This document shows, one piece after another, positions 48,515-56,957 of a stretch of DNA of 64,000 nt. A program made the translations under genes and the position numbers. The notes beneath the pieces were generated by a model. It was not told the origin of the DNA. It saw only the letters and a list, made by a program, of their open reading frames with translations, and made no database searches. Within the stretch, counting starts at the first letter, position 1; every line of letters begins with the position of its first letter. The stretch is from DASUTB01 sp036374835 (GTDB taxonomy: Bacteria; Actinomycetota; Actinomycetes; Jiangellales; Jiangellaceae): the NCBI GenBank assembly GCA_036374835.1, contig DASUTB010000111.1, positions 20,147-84,146 on the forward strand. Direction: 5' to 3'.

Positions 48515-50623
48515 ATGAGGCATTCGTTTCGCCGGACCGTGGCGAGGACGGCAACAGGCGGCGCCGCGGCAGCGATCGTCGGACTATCGATCGGTGCGCC
48601 GGCCGCCGCCACAACCGTCGTTCCCGACGGCGCCGAGCAGTCTGTGCAGGTGGAGTTGCACACCCTCGAGCCGGGCGCTCCGGCGCCGGGCGACCGGGTC
48701 GAGATCACCGGGTCGATAACGAACATCACCGACGAACCGCTGCGCGACGTCCAGGCGCTGCTGCGCTACGACAGCCGGCCGCTCACCTCGCGTTCGGACA
48801 TCTCCCGGGTGACGACCGATGCCGGGCTCCACTGGGGTTGGCGGCCCGGCCACATCTACGACATCGTGCGCGACGAGCTTGCGCCCGGCCGGTCCGCGCC
48901 GTTCGAACTCGAGTTCACCGTCGACACCGCTTGCCTGGACGACGAGACTGCGAACCTGCCGTGCCTCGGCCTGCCGATGGACGGCGTCTACGCGATCGGT
49001 GTCGACGCCAACGTGACCACGCCGGACGACGAACGCCACACCGGGGGAACCGCCCGCACCGTCGTGCCCTGGCAGATCGGCGACGCCGATCCGATACCGG
49101 TCGCCCTGCTGTGGCCGGTTGTCGGAACGCCGGCGATCGGGGACGGCGCACTTCGAGACGATGCCGAGCCGACAACGGCGCCGGAGGACGGCGCCGACCG
49201 GGAACAACCGGATGCCGGCACCGATATAGTGCCCGATTCCCGGGGGCAGGACCCGGCTACGGCAAGACCGGCGCTGAACCGGCTGCTGGCAGCACCGGGC
49301 GATGCACCGGTCACCTGGGCGGTAGACCCGGGCACGTGGTCACCGACGGTGGCCGGCGCGGTCCGCAGCACCGGCGAGCTCATGGTGCTGCCGCCGGGCG
49401 TGCCCGACGCGGGCGCGCTCGCACGTGTCGACCGTGACCTGGCCGGACAGGTCACCGCCGAGGTGGCTCGGATCCAGAACGGATTCACGCCCGCAGACGT
49501 CCCGGTTCGGATGGACGCCGCCTGGCCGGGCGCGGGAGTCGTCACTGAAGACGCGCTGCGGGCGTGGACGGACGCCGGCTACGCGACGCTCGTGCTGCCG
49601 CGGGACGCCGTCACGATGCCGTATCGCACGCCCGTGGCAGCGCTGGAACTCGGCGGCGAACGCGTGCGGGCTGTTCTGACCGACCCCGGCCTGGACTCGG
49701 CCATCGCGGACAACGCCGGGCCGAGCAGAACCGGAGCTCAGAGTGCCGCTCTCGATCTGCGCCAGCGTTGGCTGGCCGAGACGGCGCTCGCCCGCGACGA
49801 GCCGCTCCGGTTCGGCACGGCAGCTCTGGTCGCCGCACCTCCGCCCGGATGGCGGCCGTCCCCCGAGGTGATCGAGGCGGTGCTGAGCGTATGGACGAGC
49901 ACGGACTGGATCAAGCCCACCGGTGTCTCCGGGCTCACCGACGCCGCGCCACCGCGCCGGGAGGCGGTACCGGCCGCCGTGCTCAGCCCACTGCTCGCCG
50001 GGACGGACGGCCTGCCCGGCGACTACGCACGCGACATCCAGCGGCTGCACGACGAGCTCTCCTGGTATCACTCGCTGCTCGGCGACGATGATGCGGGCGA
50101 CTTCGCCCCCGTGCCGGCGCGGGTCGCCGCGCGGGCCGCCTCGATCGGTTGGCGGGACGACCTCGACACCGCGCGCGCGGAGGTGGTGGCGCTGCGGCAC
50201 GCGGTGGACGAGGCGTTGTCCGGGGTGAGTGTCGTCGTCAACCCGAGCAACACGCTGTCCGGCAACACGGGTGTCTTCCCAGTCAATATCGCCAACGATC
50301 TCAGCCATGCCGTAACGGTCCGGCTCGAGTTCGATCCGGCCAACAGGGACCGGCTGGCGATCGAGCCCGTCGAGGCGCGCGTGCCGGGCGGTCAGCAGCA
50401 GACCGTGCAGGTGCGCGCCGAAGCGGTCGCCAACGGCGAGGTCTCGGTGAGCGTGCAACTCGCCACCGTGAACGGCGTGCCGCTCGGCGGAGCACAGCAC
50501 ACGATCGTCAACGCCACTCACTACGGCACGATCGGTTGGTTCGTCGTCGGTGGCTCGGCGCTGCTGTTCGCCGGCGGACTCTCGTGGCGCACGCTGCGAG
50601 GGCGCCGTCGGATCGGCCCGTGA
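48515..50623 (+). CDS. DUF6049-family exported membrane-anchored protein
   Basis: A 702-residue protein of the family encoded next to murJ in actinobacteria (DUF6049, like Rv3909). It has a signal peptide or anchor (RRTVARTATGGAAAAIVGLSIGAPAAA), a large extracytoplasmic region with beta-rich NEAT-less domains, and a C-terminal membrane segment (about 663-685) followed by a basic end RGRRRIG. Its exact role is unknown; its position and secretion point to cell-wall assembly with MurJ. ATG 48515 is chosen for the signal peptide. Divergent from pcnA and tightly followed by murJ. Confidence 0.82.
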   Translation: MRHSFRRTVARTATGGAAAAIVGLSIGAPAAATTVVPDGAEQSVQVELHTLEPGAPAPGDRVEITGSITNITDEPLRDVQALLRYDSRPLTSRSDISRVTTDAGLHWGWRPGHIYDIVRDELAPGRSAPFELEFTVDTACLDDETANLPCLGLPMDGVYAIGVDANVTTPDDERHTGGTARTVVPWQIGDADPIPVALLWPVVGTPAIGDGALRDDAEPTTAPEDGADREQPDAGTDIVPDSRGQDPATARPALNRLLAAPGDAPVTWAVDPGTWSPTVAGAVRSTGELMVLPPGVPDAGALARVDRDLAGQVTAEVARIQNGFTPADVPVRMDAAWPGAGVVTEDALRAWTDAGYATLVLPRDAVTMPYRTPVAALELGGERVRAVLTDPGLDSAIADNAGPSRTGAQSAALDLRQRWLAETALARDEPLRFGTAALVAAPPPGWRPSPEVIEAVLSVWTSTDWIKPTGVSGLTDAAPPRREAVPAAVLSPLLAGTDGLPGDYARDIQRLHDELSWYHSLLGDDDAGDFAPVPARVAARAASIGWRDDLDTARAEVVALRHAVDEALSGVSVVVNPSNTLSGNTGVFPVNIANDLSHAVTVRLEFDPANRDRLAIEPVEARVPGGQQQTVQVRAEAVANGEVSVSVQLATVNGVPLGGAQHTIVNATHYGTIGWFVVGGSALLFAGGLSWRTLRGRRRIGP

Positions 50624-50643
50624 GCGCGATATATGGTCAGCCG

Positions 50644-52395
50644 ATGAGCCATTCCGAACCGGGCGCAGGCAGGCCGAACGGCAACGGCCGGCCCGCCGAC
50701 GCGGCAGCGGACGTCCCGCTGGCCGACGGCGAAGGCCCGGTGCGGCAGGGTGGGCTGCTCGGTTCGAGCATGATCATGGCCGCCGGCACGATCGTCTCCC
50801 GGCTGACCGGATTCCTACGCGCGGCGGTCATCGCCGCGGCCATCGGTCTGGGTATATCCGCGGACGCGTTCAACCTGCCGAACACCGTCCCGAACATGAT
50901 CTACATCCTGGTCGTCGGTGGTGTGCTCAACGCGGTTCTCGTGCCGGCGCTCGTCAAGTCCATCAAGCAGGACGCCGACGGGGGTGAAGCATACGCCCAG
51001 CGGCTGTTCAGCGTGGTCGTGGTGGTCCTCGGCGTAGCGACGATCATCGCTGTCGCAGCGGCGCCGTGGATCATGCGAGCCATCGCGGACAGCGGGTATC
51101 TCGAGCCGGAGAACCGCGCGTTCTTCGACAACATGGTGCTGTTCGCCCGGTTCTGCCTGCCGCAGATCTTCTTCTACGGCGTGTACGTGCTGATCGGTCA
51201 GATGCTCAACGCCCACAGCCGGTTCGGGCCGATGATGTGGGCGCCGATCGTCAACAACATCGTTGCGATCGCCGTCTTCGGCGGGTTCATCGCGGTGGCC
51301 GGGACGAAGGCCGACAACGAACCGTTCACCACCACTGAGGTTGCCGTACTCGGACTCGGATCGACGCTCGGCGTCGCGCTCCAGGCGCTGATCCTGCTCC
51401 CGGTCCTGATCCGGACCGGCTTCACCCTCCGCTTCCGGACCGACTGGCGCGGTCACGGGCTGGCCAGCGTCGGCCGGCTCGGCCTCTGGACCCTCGCGCT
51501 CGTGATTGCGAACCAGGTCGCGTACGTGATCGTCATCCGTACCGCCAGCGCCGGTTCGGCTGCGGGTGAGGCCGGCGCGACCGTCTACATCAACGCCATG
51601 CTGATCATGATGGTGCCGCACGCGATCATCACCGTGTCGCTCGCGACCGCGCTGCTGCCCAAGCTGGCCGACCACGCCTCTGACGGCGACCTGCGGCTCG
51701 TGGCCGACCGGCTCGGCTCGGCGATGCGCGTGTGCATGGCCGTGATGGTGCCGATCGCCGCACTGCTGGCCACCATGGCGGTGCCGCTCGCCGCGCTCAT
51801 CTTCGGCTACGGCGCGGCCTCCGGCGAGTCACGCGCGGTCGCGGTCACGTTCGCCGCGCTCATGCCCGGACTCGTGGCGTTCACCGTTCACTACCTGACG
51901 TTGCGCGGGTTCTACGCACTTCAGGACACCAGGACGCCGTTCCTCGTCCAGGTGTGGATCGCCGCGGCGATGATCGTGAACGCCGTGCTCGTCGCCCAGT
52001 TCGCCCCCACGTCGCAGATCACGGTGTGGCTCGCCGCCGGGTTCAGTGCGTCGTACGTCCTCGGCTCCGTCGTCAGCGTGTCCGTGCTGCGCAGCCGGCT
52101 CGAAGGCCCGTCGCCCGCGGCGCTGCTCCGTCAAATCGGCCACGTGCTGATTCCGGCCTTGCTGGCCGCATCCGCCTCCTTCGGCGTCGTGCGCTGGCTC
52201 GACGACCTTGGCCTACCTGATTGGCTGGACAATTTGGTCGTTCTGGCCGCAGCGGGCACAATCGGACTCACTCTGTATGTGGTGGCGTCCTACATCCTGC
52301 GTGTCGCCGCAGTCCGCGAGGCGATCGGATTGATTCGCTCGCGGATCGGTCGGCGGCGGTCCGGGAACGGGCCTACCATGGAGGGTCGGACATGA
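50644..52395 (+). CDS. murJ: Lipid II flippase MurJ (MviN)
   Basis: A 583-residue membrane protein with about 14 segments of the MOP flippase family. It starts with a hydrophilic tail and then MIMAAGTIVSRLTGFLRAAV, the classic MurJ first helix, followed by ADAFNLPNTVPNMIYILVVGG. Later LRGFYALQDTRTPFLVQV is another family signature. It moves the undecaprenyl-linked peptidoglycan precursor across the membrane. In actinobacteria it is controlled by a neighbouring pseudokinase, which follows here. ATG 50644 is used; GTG 50621 would be longer. Confidence 0.95.
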   Translation: MSHSEPGAGRPNGNGRPADAAADVPLADGEGPVRQGGLLGSSMIMAAGTIVSRLTGFLRAAVIAAAIGLGISADAFNLPNTVPNMIYILVVGGVLNAVLVPALVKSIKQDADGGEAYAQRLFSVVVVVLGVATIIAVAAAPWIMRAIADSGYLEPENRAFFDNMVLFARFCLPQIFFYGVYVLIGQMLNAHSRFGPMMWAPIVNNIVAIAVFGGFIAVAGTKADNEPFTTTEVAVLGLGSTLGVALQALILLPVLIRTGFTLRFRTDWRGHGLASVGRLGLWTLALVIANQVAYVIVIRTASAGSAAGEAGATVYINAMLIMMVPHAIITVSLATALLPKLADHASDGDLRLVADRLGSAMRVCMAVMVPIAALLATMAVPLAALIFGYGAASGESRAVAVTFAALMPGLVAFTVHYLTLRGFYALQDTRTPFLVQVWIAAAMIVNAVLVAQFAPTSQITVWLAAGFSASYVLGSVVSVSVLRSRLEGPSPAALLRQIGHVLIPALLAASASFGVVRWLDDLGLPDWLDNLVVLAAAGTIGLTLYVVASYILRVAAVREAIGLIRSRIGRRRSGNGPTMEGRT

Positions 52396-52435
52396 CGACT
52401 CCGCGACGATGCCACCGGCATAAGGTGAGAGGACA

Positions 52436-53881
52436 GTGACAACGCAGGCAGTCGGACCAGGGCGGCTCGTGGCCGGACGATACCGCGTCGAAGACCTACT
52501 CGACGAGGTCGGCGCCGTGCGCTCGTGGCGCGCCGTCGACGAGGTTCTCAGCCGCCCCGTATTCGTTCAGACCGTGCCGAGCGACGATCCGGCCGCCGGC
52601 GCACTGACCGCAGCGGCGCGCGACGCTTCGCACGTTGCCGACCCGCGGTTTCTCCAGATTCTCGACGTCAATGAGGGCGACGGTATCAGTTACGTCGTGG
52701 GTGAGTGGGTGGCCGGGCGCGACCTGCGCTCGATCCTCACCGACGGTCCGCTCGACTCCGAGCAGGCCGCGGCGCTGGGCAGGGAGATCGCCGAGGCGCT
52801 CGCGTCCGCGCACGAGTCGGGCGTCCACCACCTGCATCTGGAACCGCGCAACGTGCACATCGCCCCGGACGGTTCGGTGAAGATCGGTGGCCTTGCCACC
52901 GCCGCCGCGATGTCCGGCGTCGAGGAACCCGAGCCGGACGCAGCTGATGCCGCCGGTGTCGGCCGGATCCTGTATGCCGCGCTCACCGCGCGCTGGCCCG
53001 GCGACGGCGAATCCGGGCTCGACCAGCCGATGCGTGTCGACGGGCGGTTCGCGTCGCCCCGCCAGGTGCGTCCCGGTGTTCCGCGGCTGCTCGACGAGAT
53101 CGTCGACCGTACGCTGGGCAACGGCGAGCGGCACCACGCGTCCGCACTTCGCACGCCGGCCCAGATCGCCGACGCGCTGGCCCGTGGACACATTCAACCG
53201 CGAACCGGCGATCTGCTCGGCGACAGCGACGAGAACGAGCCGCCGCCGGCGATCCTGAACGAGCCGGTCCCGGTGGCAACGGCCGGTGGTGGTGCCACGT
53301 TTCTCCAGACGATGGCCGACCCCGAACCGGATGGCTCGCAGGCCGTGCGACGCACGGTCGGTGTGCTCGTCGGTGCGGTGTTCCTTGCCGTCATGTTCAT
53401 CTTCGGCTGGCGCCTGCTCATCGGCTCGGGGGACGAGACGCAGGCGGGCCCGGACAGCGTGCCGGCCACGACCCCGACCGAAGAGGTGGTGGAGGAGGAG
53501 ACGGTCAGCGAATCGGAGCCGGACGAGACCGAGGAACCGACCGAGGAACCGACCGAGACCGAGGACCCGGCGGACGAGGAGCCGGCTCTCGAGTTGGAGC
53601 AGCCGCCGGGCGAAGTCGGCTCGGGCGCCCAGATCGATCTGGACGGCTCGATCGAGCCAGCCGTGGAGGGTGTCAGTCTTCGAGTCGAACGACGGCTCGA
53701 CGGCGGCGACTGGCAACCTTTCCCGGACGAGTCGGGGCAGATCGTCGCGACGACCGATCAGAACGGTGCGTTCAGTACCTACGTGATCACCAGCCGGCAG
53801 GGGACCAACGATTGGCGGCTCGTCGGCGAGATCGACGGCGAGCCGATCGAGTCCAACATCGTCACCGTGGTCATCAACTAA
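52436..53881 (+). CDS. Membrane-anchored serine/threonine pseudokinase linked to MurJ
   Basis: A 481-residue protein with a protein-kinase-like domain (1-270). The ATP-binding Lys position reads VFVQTV instead of VAxK, the HRDxxxxN loop is HLHLEPRNVH, and DFG is replaced by IGGLA, so it should be catalytically dead. A membrane segment (about 310-330) and an acidic Glu/Thr/Pro linker follow, then a beta-sandwich-like C-terminal domain. In mycobacteria the equivalent part of MviN (Rv3910) binds FhaA and restrains peptidoglycan synthesis when phosphorylated. GTG start, with GAGAGGA upstream. Probably one operon with murJ. Confidence 0.88.
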   Translation: MTTQAVGPGRLVAGRYRVEDLLDEVGAVRSWRAVDEVLSRPVFVQTVPSDDPAAGALTAAARDASHVADPRFLQILDVNEGDGISYVVGEWVAGRDLRSILTDGPLDSEQAAALGREIAEALASAHESGVHHLHLEPRNVHIAPDGSVKIGGLATAAAMSGVEEPEPDAADAAGVGRILYAALTARWPGDGESGLDQPMRVDGRFASPRQVRPGVPRLLDEIVDRTLGNGERHHASALRTPAQIADALARGHIQPRTGDLLGDSDENEPPPAILNEPVPVATAGGGATFLQTMADPEPDGSQAVRRTVGVLVGAVFLAVMFIFGWRLLIGSGDETQAGPDSVPATTPTEEVVEEETVSESEPDETEEPTEEPTETEDPADEEPALELEQPPGEVGSGAQIDLDGSIEPAVEGVSLRVERRLDGGDWQPFPDESGQIVATTDQNGAFSTYVITSRQGTNDWRLVGEIDGEPIESNIVTVVIN

Positions 53882-53897
53882 AGCGTCGGAGGTGACC

Positions 53898-54545
53898 GTG
53901 CGGGACCCGGGCGCTCAGTCGGATGCCGCCCTGTTGCGCGCGCACGTCGCCGGTGACGACCACGCCTTCGGAGAGCTCGTCCGCCGGCACCGCGACCGGC
54001 TGTGGGCGGTGGCGTTGCGCACACTCGGTAACCCCGACGACGCTGCGGACGGTCTGCAGGACGGTCTGCTCAACGCATTCCGGCGGGCCGGGTCGTATCG
54101 CGGGGACGCCGCGGTGACGACGTGGCTGCACCGCATCGTCGTCAACGCGTGCCTGGACCGGATGCGACGGGTCTCCATCCGGCCGACGTCGGCGCTTGAC
54201 GAGGGTGATCATTCCCAGCAGCTGGCCGCGCCGGATGCGGATCCCGCCGATACGGCCAGCCTGCGACTCGACGTCCAGCAGGCGCTCGCTACGCTGCCGC
54301 CGGACCAGCGGGTACCGCTCGTTCTGGTCGACATGGAGGGGTATTCGGTCGCCGAGACGGCGAAACTGCTCGGCGTTCCGCCCGGCACCGTCAAGAGCCG
54401 GTGTGCACGGGCACGGGCCAAGCTCGTCCCGCTCCTGACACCATCCCCCGGTGGCCAGGGTCACCTCGCCGGGCGGAACCAGGCGATGCCCGAGGGCGTC
54501 TCATCTGCGGACCCCACAACACCGACAAGTCCCGAGGGGAGGTAG
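53898..54545 (+). CDS. sigM: ECF sigma factor SigM
   Basis: A 215-residue extracytoplasmic function sigma factor. Region 2 is HAFGELVRRHRDRLWAVALRTLGN with GLQDGLLNAF, and region 4 is EGYSVAETAKLLGVPPGTVKSR. In mycobacteria and streptomycetes SigM is held by the anti-sigma RsmA and directs cell-wall/redox stress genes; the neighbouring genes are the same here. GGAGG lies 5 bp before the GTG at 53898, which is preferred to the GTG at 53892. It is followed by its anti-sigma gene after 5 bp. Confidence 0.93.
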   Translation: MRDPGAQSDAALLRAHVAGDDHAFGELVRRHRDRLWAVALRTLGNPDDAADGLQDGLLNAFRRAGSYRGDAAVTTWLHRIVVNACLDRMRRVSIRPTSALDEGDHSQQLAAPDADPADTASLRLDVQQALATLPPDQRVPLVLVDMEGYSVAETAKLLGVPPGTVKSRCARARAKLVPLLTPSPGGQGHLAGRNQAMPEGVSSADPTTPTSPEGR

Positions 54546-54550
54546 CCCGC

Positions 54551-55462
54551 GTGGTCATCCGCCCAGGTCAGGCCGGTGGGCACCTCGACCCACTGGATGT
54601 CGCCGAGCACGCCGAGGGGCTGCTCGCGTCCGACCGCGCCACCGCCGTCGAGGCGCATTTGTCGTCCTGCGCGCAGTGCAGGGAACTGGCCGCATCGGTC
54701 TCGAATGTGACGGCGACCCTTTCCGCCGAGCCGCGCGAGCTGACGATCCCTGACAGTGTGGCCACCAGGATCGATGCCGCGCTCGCTGAGGAGACCGCAG
54801 CGCGAGCAGCTTCGGCAAAGCCCCGTTCCGAGGGCTTCTTGGCCGGGCTCCGCGGCCGGCTGCCCGTCATCGCCGCAGCGGCCGCATCGGTAGCCGTTCT
54901 CGGACTCATCGGCTATTCGCTCACCGGGACAGGCGGCGATGATGCGGCGACTACAACGGACGCCGGTGCCGGCATCGCCGAGTCCGATGACGCGCCGGAC
55001 TCGGCCGAAGCTCCGGAAGAGTTCGGTCCGTTGGACGAAGAGGAAGCGCCGGCCGACGACGAGAGTGCCGATCTCGAAGCCGAGGAGGACACCGGCGAGG
55101 AGACGCGTGGGGACGAGGACGACGGTGCCGACGGTGGCGAGGAGGCCGAGACGTTTGACACCGATGTTTCGGCCCGTGAGCGAGATGCGCTGACGAGCGA
55201 GCTGCAGGATATTCTCGCCGAGCAGTCGACCCAGGCCGAACCAGGCGCCGACGGCCAACCTTGCGGAACGGTTCTTTCCGAGGAACTAGGCGGCGAACTG
55301 CTCGGCGCCGCCGACACGGACCTCGTCCAGCCGGGCTCGGTTCTCGTCGCGATCGACGTCGGGGATCCGGACACCGTCTCCGGTTGGGTCTTGCCCGACT
55401 GCACGGCCGGACCGGACGACGCCGCGTTCGATTTCGTCATCCCCCGGCCCCCGGCAGAATGA
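54551..55462 (+). CDS. Anti-sigma factor with zinc-binding ZAS domain (RsmA-like)
   Basis: A 303-residue membrane protein. The zinc-binding motif H-x3-C-x2-C is in EAHLSSCAQCREL (about residue 35-45), which binds the sigma factor in the cytoplasm. One membrane segment (about 115-135) is followed by a very acidic linker (140-230) and an external C-terminal domain that may sense stress. The GTG start has GGGGAGG upstream and lies 5 bp from the sigM stop, so the two are coupled. The stop is the TGA of repeat J. Confidence 0.9.
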   Translation: MVIRPGQAGGHLDPLDVAEHAEGLLASDRATAVEAHLSSCAQCRELAASVSNVTATLSAEPRELTIPDSVATRIDAALAEETAARAASAKPRSEGFLAGLRGRLPVIAAAAASVAVLGLIGYSLTGTGGDDAATTTDAGAGIAESDDAPDSAEAPEEFGPLDEEEAPADDESADLEAEEDTGEETRGDEDDGADGGEEAETFDTDVSARERDALTSELQDILAEQSTQAEPGADGQPCGTVLSEELGGELLGAADTDLVQPGSVLVAIDVGDPDTVSGWVLPDCTAGPDDAAFDFVIPRPPAE

Positions 55463-55535
55463 TCACGTAAAGTCGCCACTCCCCGGCCAAACGCTGCCCA
55501 CAGGCGCGGCATCGTACGGAGGCGCCGCGCAAACC
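55456..55535. repeat. Dispersed intergenic repeat J (half element)
   Basis: AGAATGATCACGTAAAG is followed by CCCCGGCCAAACGCTGCCC and further on GGCGCCGCGCAAACCGG, parallel to repeats C, D and I. It supplies the anti-sigma stop codon. Here the next gene reads in the same direction, not against it. Confidence 0.7.
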
Positions 55536-55631
55536 GGTGTGGCCGGCCGCTTCGCGCCATCCGGGCGATCTCGACAGACCAGTCCCATCCCTCGCCATCT
55601 CGGCGCCGTGAACATGCGGCATGATTCGACC

Positions 55632-56849
55632 ATGGCGGATGAGGTCCTCGGGGTGATCGGTGCCGGAATCATCGGGCTCGCCGTAGGCCGGGAGATCACC
55701 CTCCGGCGGCCAGGGACACGCGTGGTCGTAATGGAGAAGGAAGACCGGGTGGCGATGCATCAGACGGGCCACAACTCCGGTGTCGTCCATGCCGGCATCT
55801 ACTACGCACCGGGCAGCCTCAAAGCACAGCTGTGCACACGTGGCGTTTCCCTGCTCCGCGAGTACTGCGCGCAGCGCCGCCTTCCGTACGACGAGTGCGG
55901 AAAGCTCGTCGTCGCCGTTACCGAGGCCGACCTCGAACGGCTCGACGCGCTCCACGCCCGGGCGGATGTGAATGCTGTGCCAGGGCTGCGCCGCATCAGC
56001 GGGGACGAGATCAAGGAGATCGAGCCGCACGCCACCGGCCTGGCCGCCCTGCATTCGCCCCGCACAGCCATCACCGACTTCGTACAGGTCGCCAGGTCGT
56101 ACGCCGACGACATCGTGAACGCCGGCGGGGAGATCCGGCTGGGCTTTCCGGTCAGCCGGATCACGTCGTCGGGTGGCAAGCTCGAAGTGGAGTCCGGCGA
56201 CGCCGCGCTGAGCGTGAACCGCCTCGTCGTCTGCAGCGGCCTGCACTCCGATGCGGTCGCCGGCCTTGCCGGTGATTCGGCCGAGCCGAGGATCATTCCG
56301 TTCCGCGGCGAGTACCTTCGCGTGCTACCGCACAAGGCGGATCGGGTCCGCGGCCTGATCTACCCGGTTCCGGACCCCCGCTATCCGTTCCTCGGGGTGC
56401 ATTTCACGCGGATGGTCTCCGGCGACGTGGAAATCGGCCCGAACGCCGTGCTGGCCCTCGCCCGCGAAGGCTACCGGTGGCGCGACATCCGACCTCGTGA
56501 CCTGCGTGATATCGGGGGTTGGCCAGGAATGTGGCGTATGGCGCGCCGGCATTGGCGGACCGGTATCAGGGAAATGTACGGATCGCTGTCCAAACGCGCC
56601 TACCTGCGGGCGGCGCAACGTTACGTCCCGGACATCGGGCCGCGCGACGTCGAGCGGGCCCGATCCGGCGTGCGCGCGCAAGCACTCGACCGTGACGGCA
56701 GCCTGGTGGACGACTTCCGAATCCATCACCTCGGTCCGATCACCACAATCCGCAACGCACCGTCGCCGGCCGCCACATCGTCGCTGGCCATCGCCGAATA
56801 TGTCGTGGAGGAGGTGTTCGGCACGTCGGCGAGCCGGCAGCCGCGTTGA
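55632..56849 (+). CDS. lhgO: L-2-hydroxyglutarate oxidase/dehydrogenase (LhgO-like)
   Basis: A 405-residue FAD-dependent oxidoreductase of the GlpD/LhgO branch. The N-terminal dinucleotide motif VIGAGIIGLAVGRE is complete; VVVMEKEDRVAMHQTGHNSGVVHAGIYY carries the LhgO-specific His-rich loop, and GVHFTRMVSGDVEIGPNA and the C-terminal GPITTIRNAPSPAATSSL complete the family pattern. It oxidises L-2-hydroxyglutarate to 2-oxoglutarate and passes electrons to the respiratory chain. It interrupts the usual sigM-rsmA-trxB order. ATG 55632 is used because preceding in-frame codons have no counterparts. Confidence 0.9.
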   Translation: MADEVLGVIGAGIIGLAVGREITLRRPGTRVVVMEKEDRVAMHQTGHNSGVVHAGIYYAPGSLKAQLCTRGVSLLREYCAQRRLPYDECGKLVVAVTEADLERLDALHARADVNAVPGLRRISGDEIKEIEPHATGLAALHSPRTAITDFVQVARSYADDIVNAGGEIRLGFPVSRITSSGGKLEVESGDAALSVNRLVVCSGLHSDAVAGLAGDSAEPRIIPFRGEYLRVLPHKADRVRGLIYPVPDPRYPFLGVHFTRMVSGDVEIGPNAVLALAREGYRWRDIRPRDLRDIGGWPGMWRMARRHWRTGIREMYGSLSKRAYLRAAQRYVPDIGPRDVERARSGVRAQALDRDGSLVDDFRIHHLGPITTIRNAPSPAATSSLAIAEYVVEEVFGTSASRQPR

Positions 56850-56957
56850 TGTTGCGCGCCGGCAGCGGATCAGGCGCTGACGATCGCCGCGTCCCTGCTG
56901 GGCCGACGCCGGGGAATGTGACGCCCGTAGGATCGGTTGATTCCTAGCAGGCAACGA

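Noticed and set aside
54200..54216. GGGTGATCATTCC inside sigM, similar to the repeat core
   Set aside because: It lies within a conserved coding region and lacks arms or the AGAATGA end; chance match.
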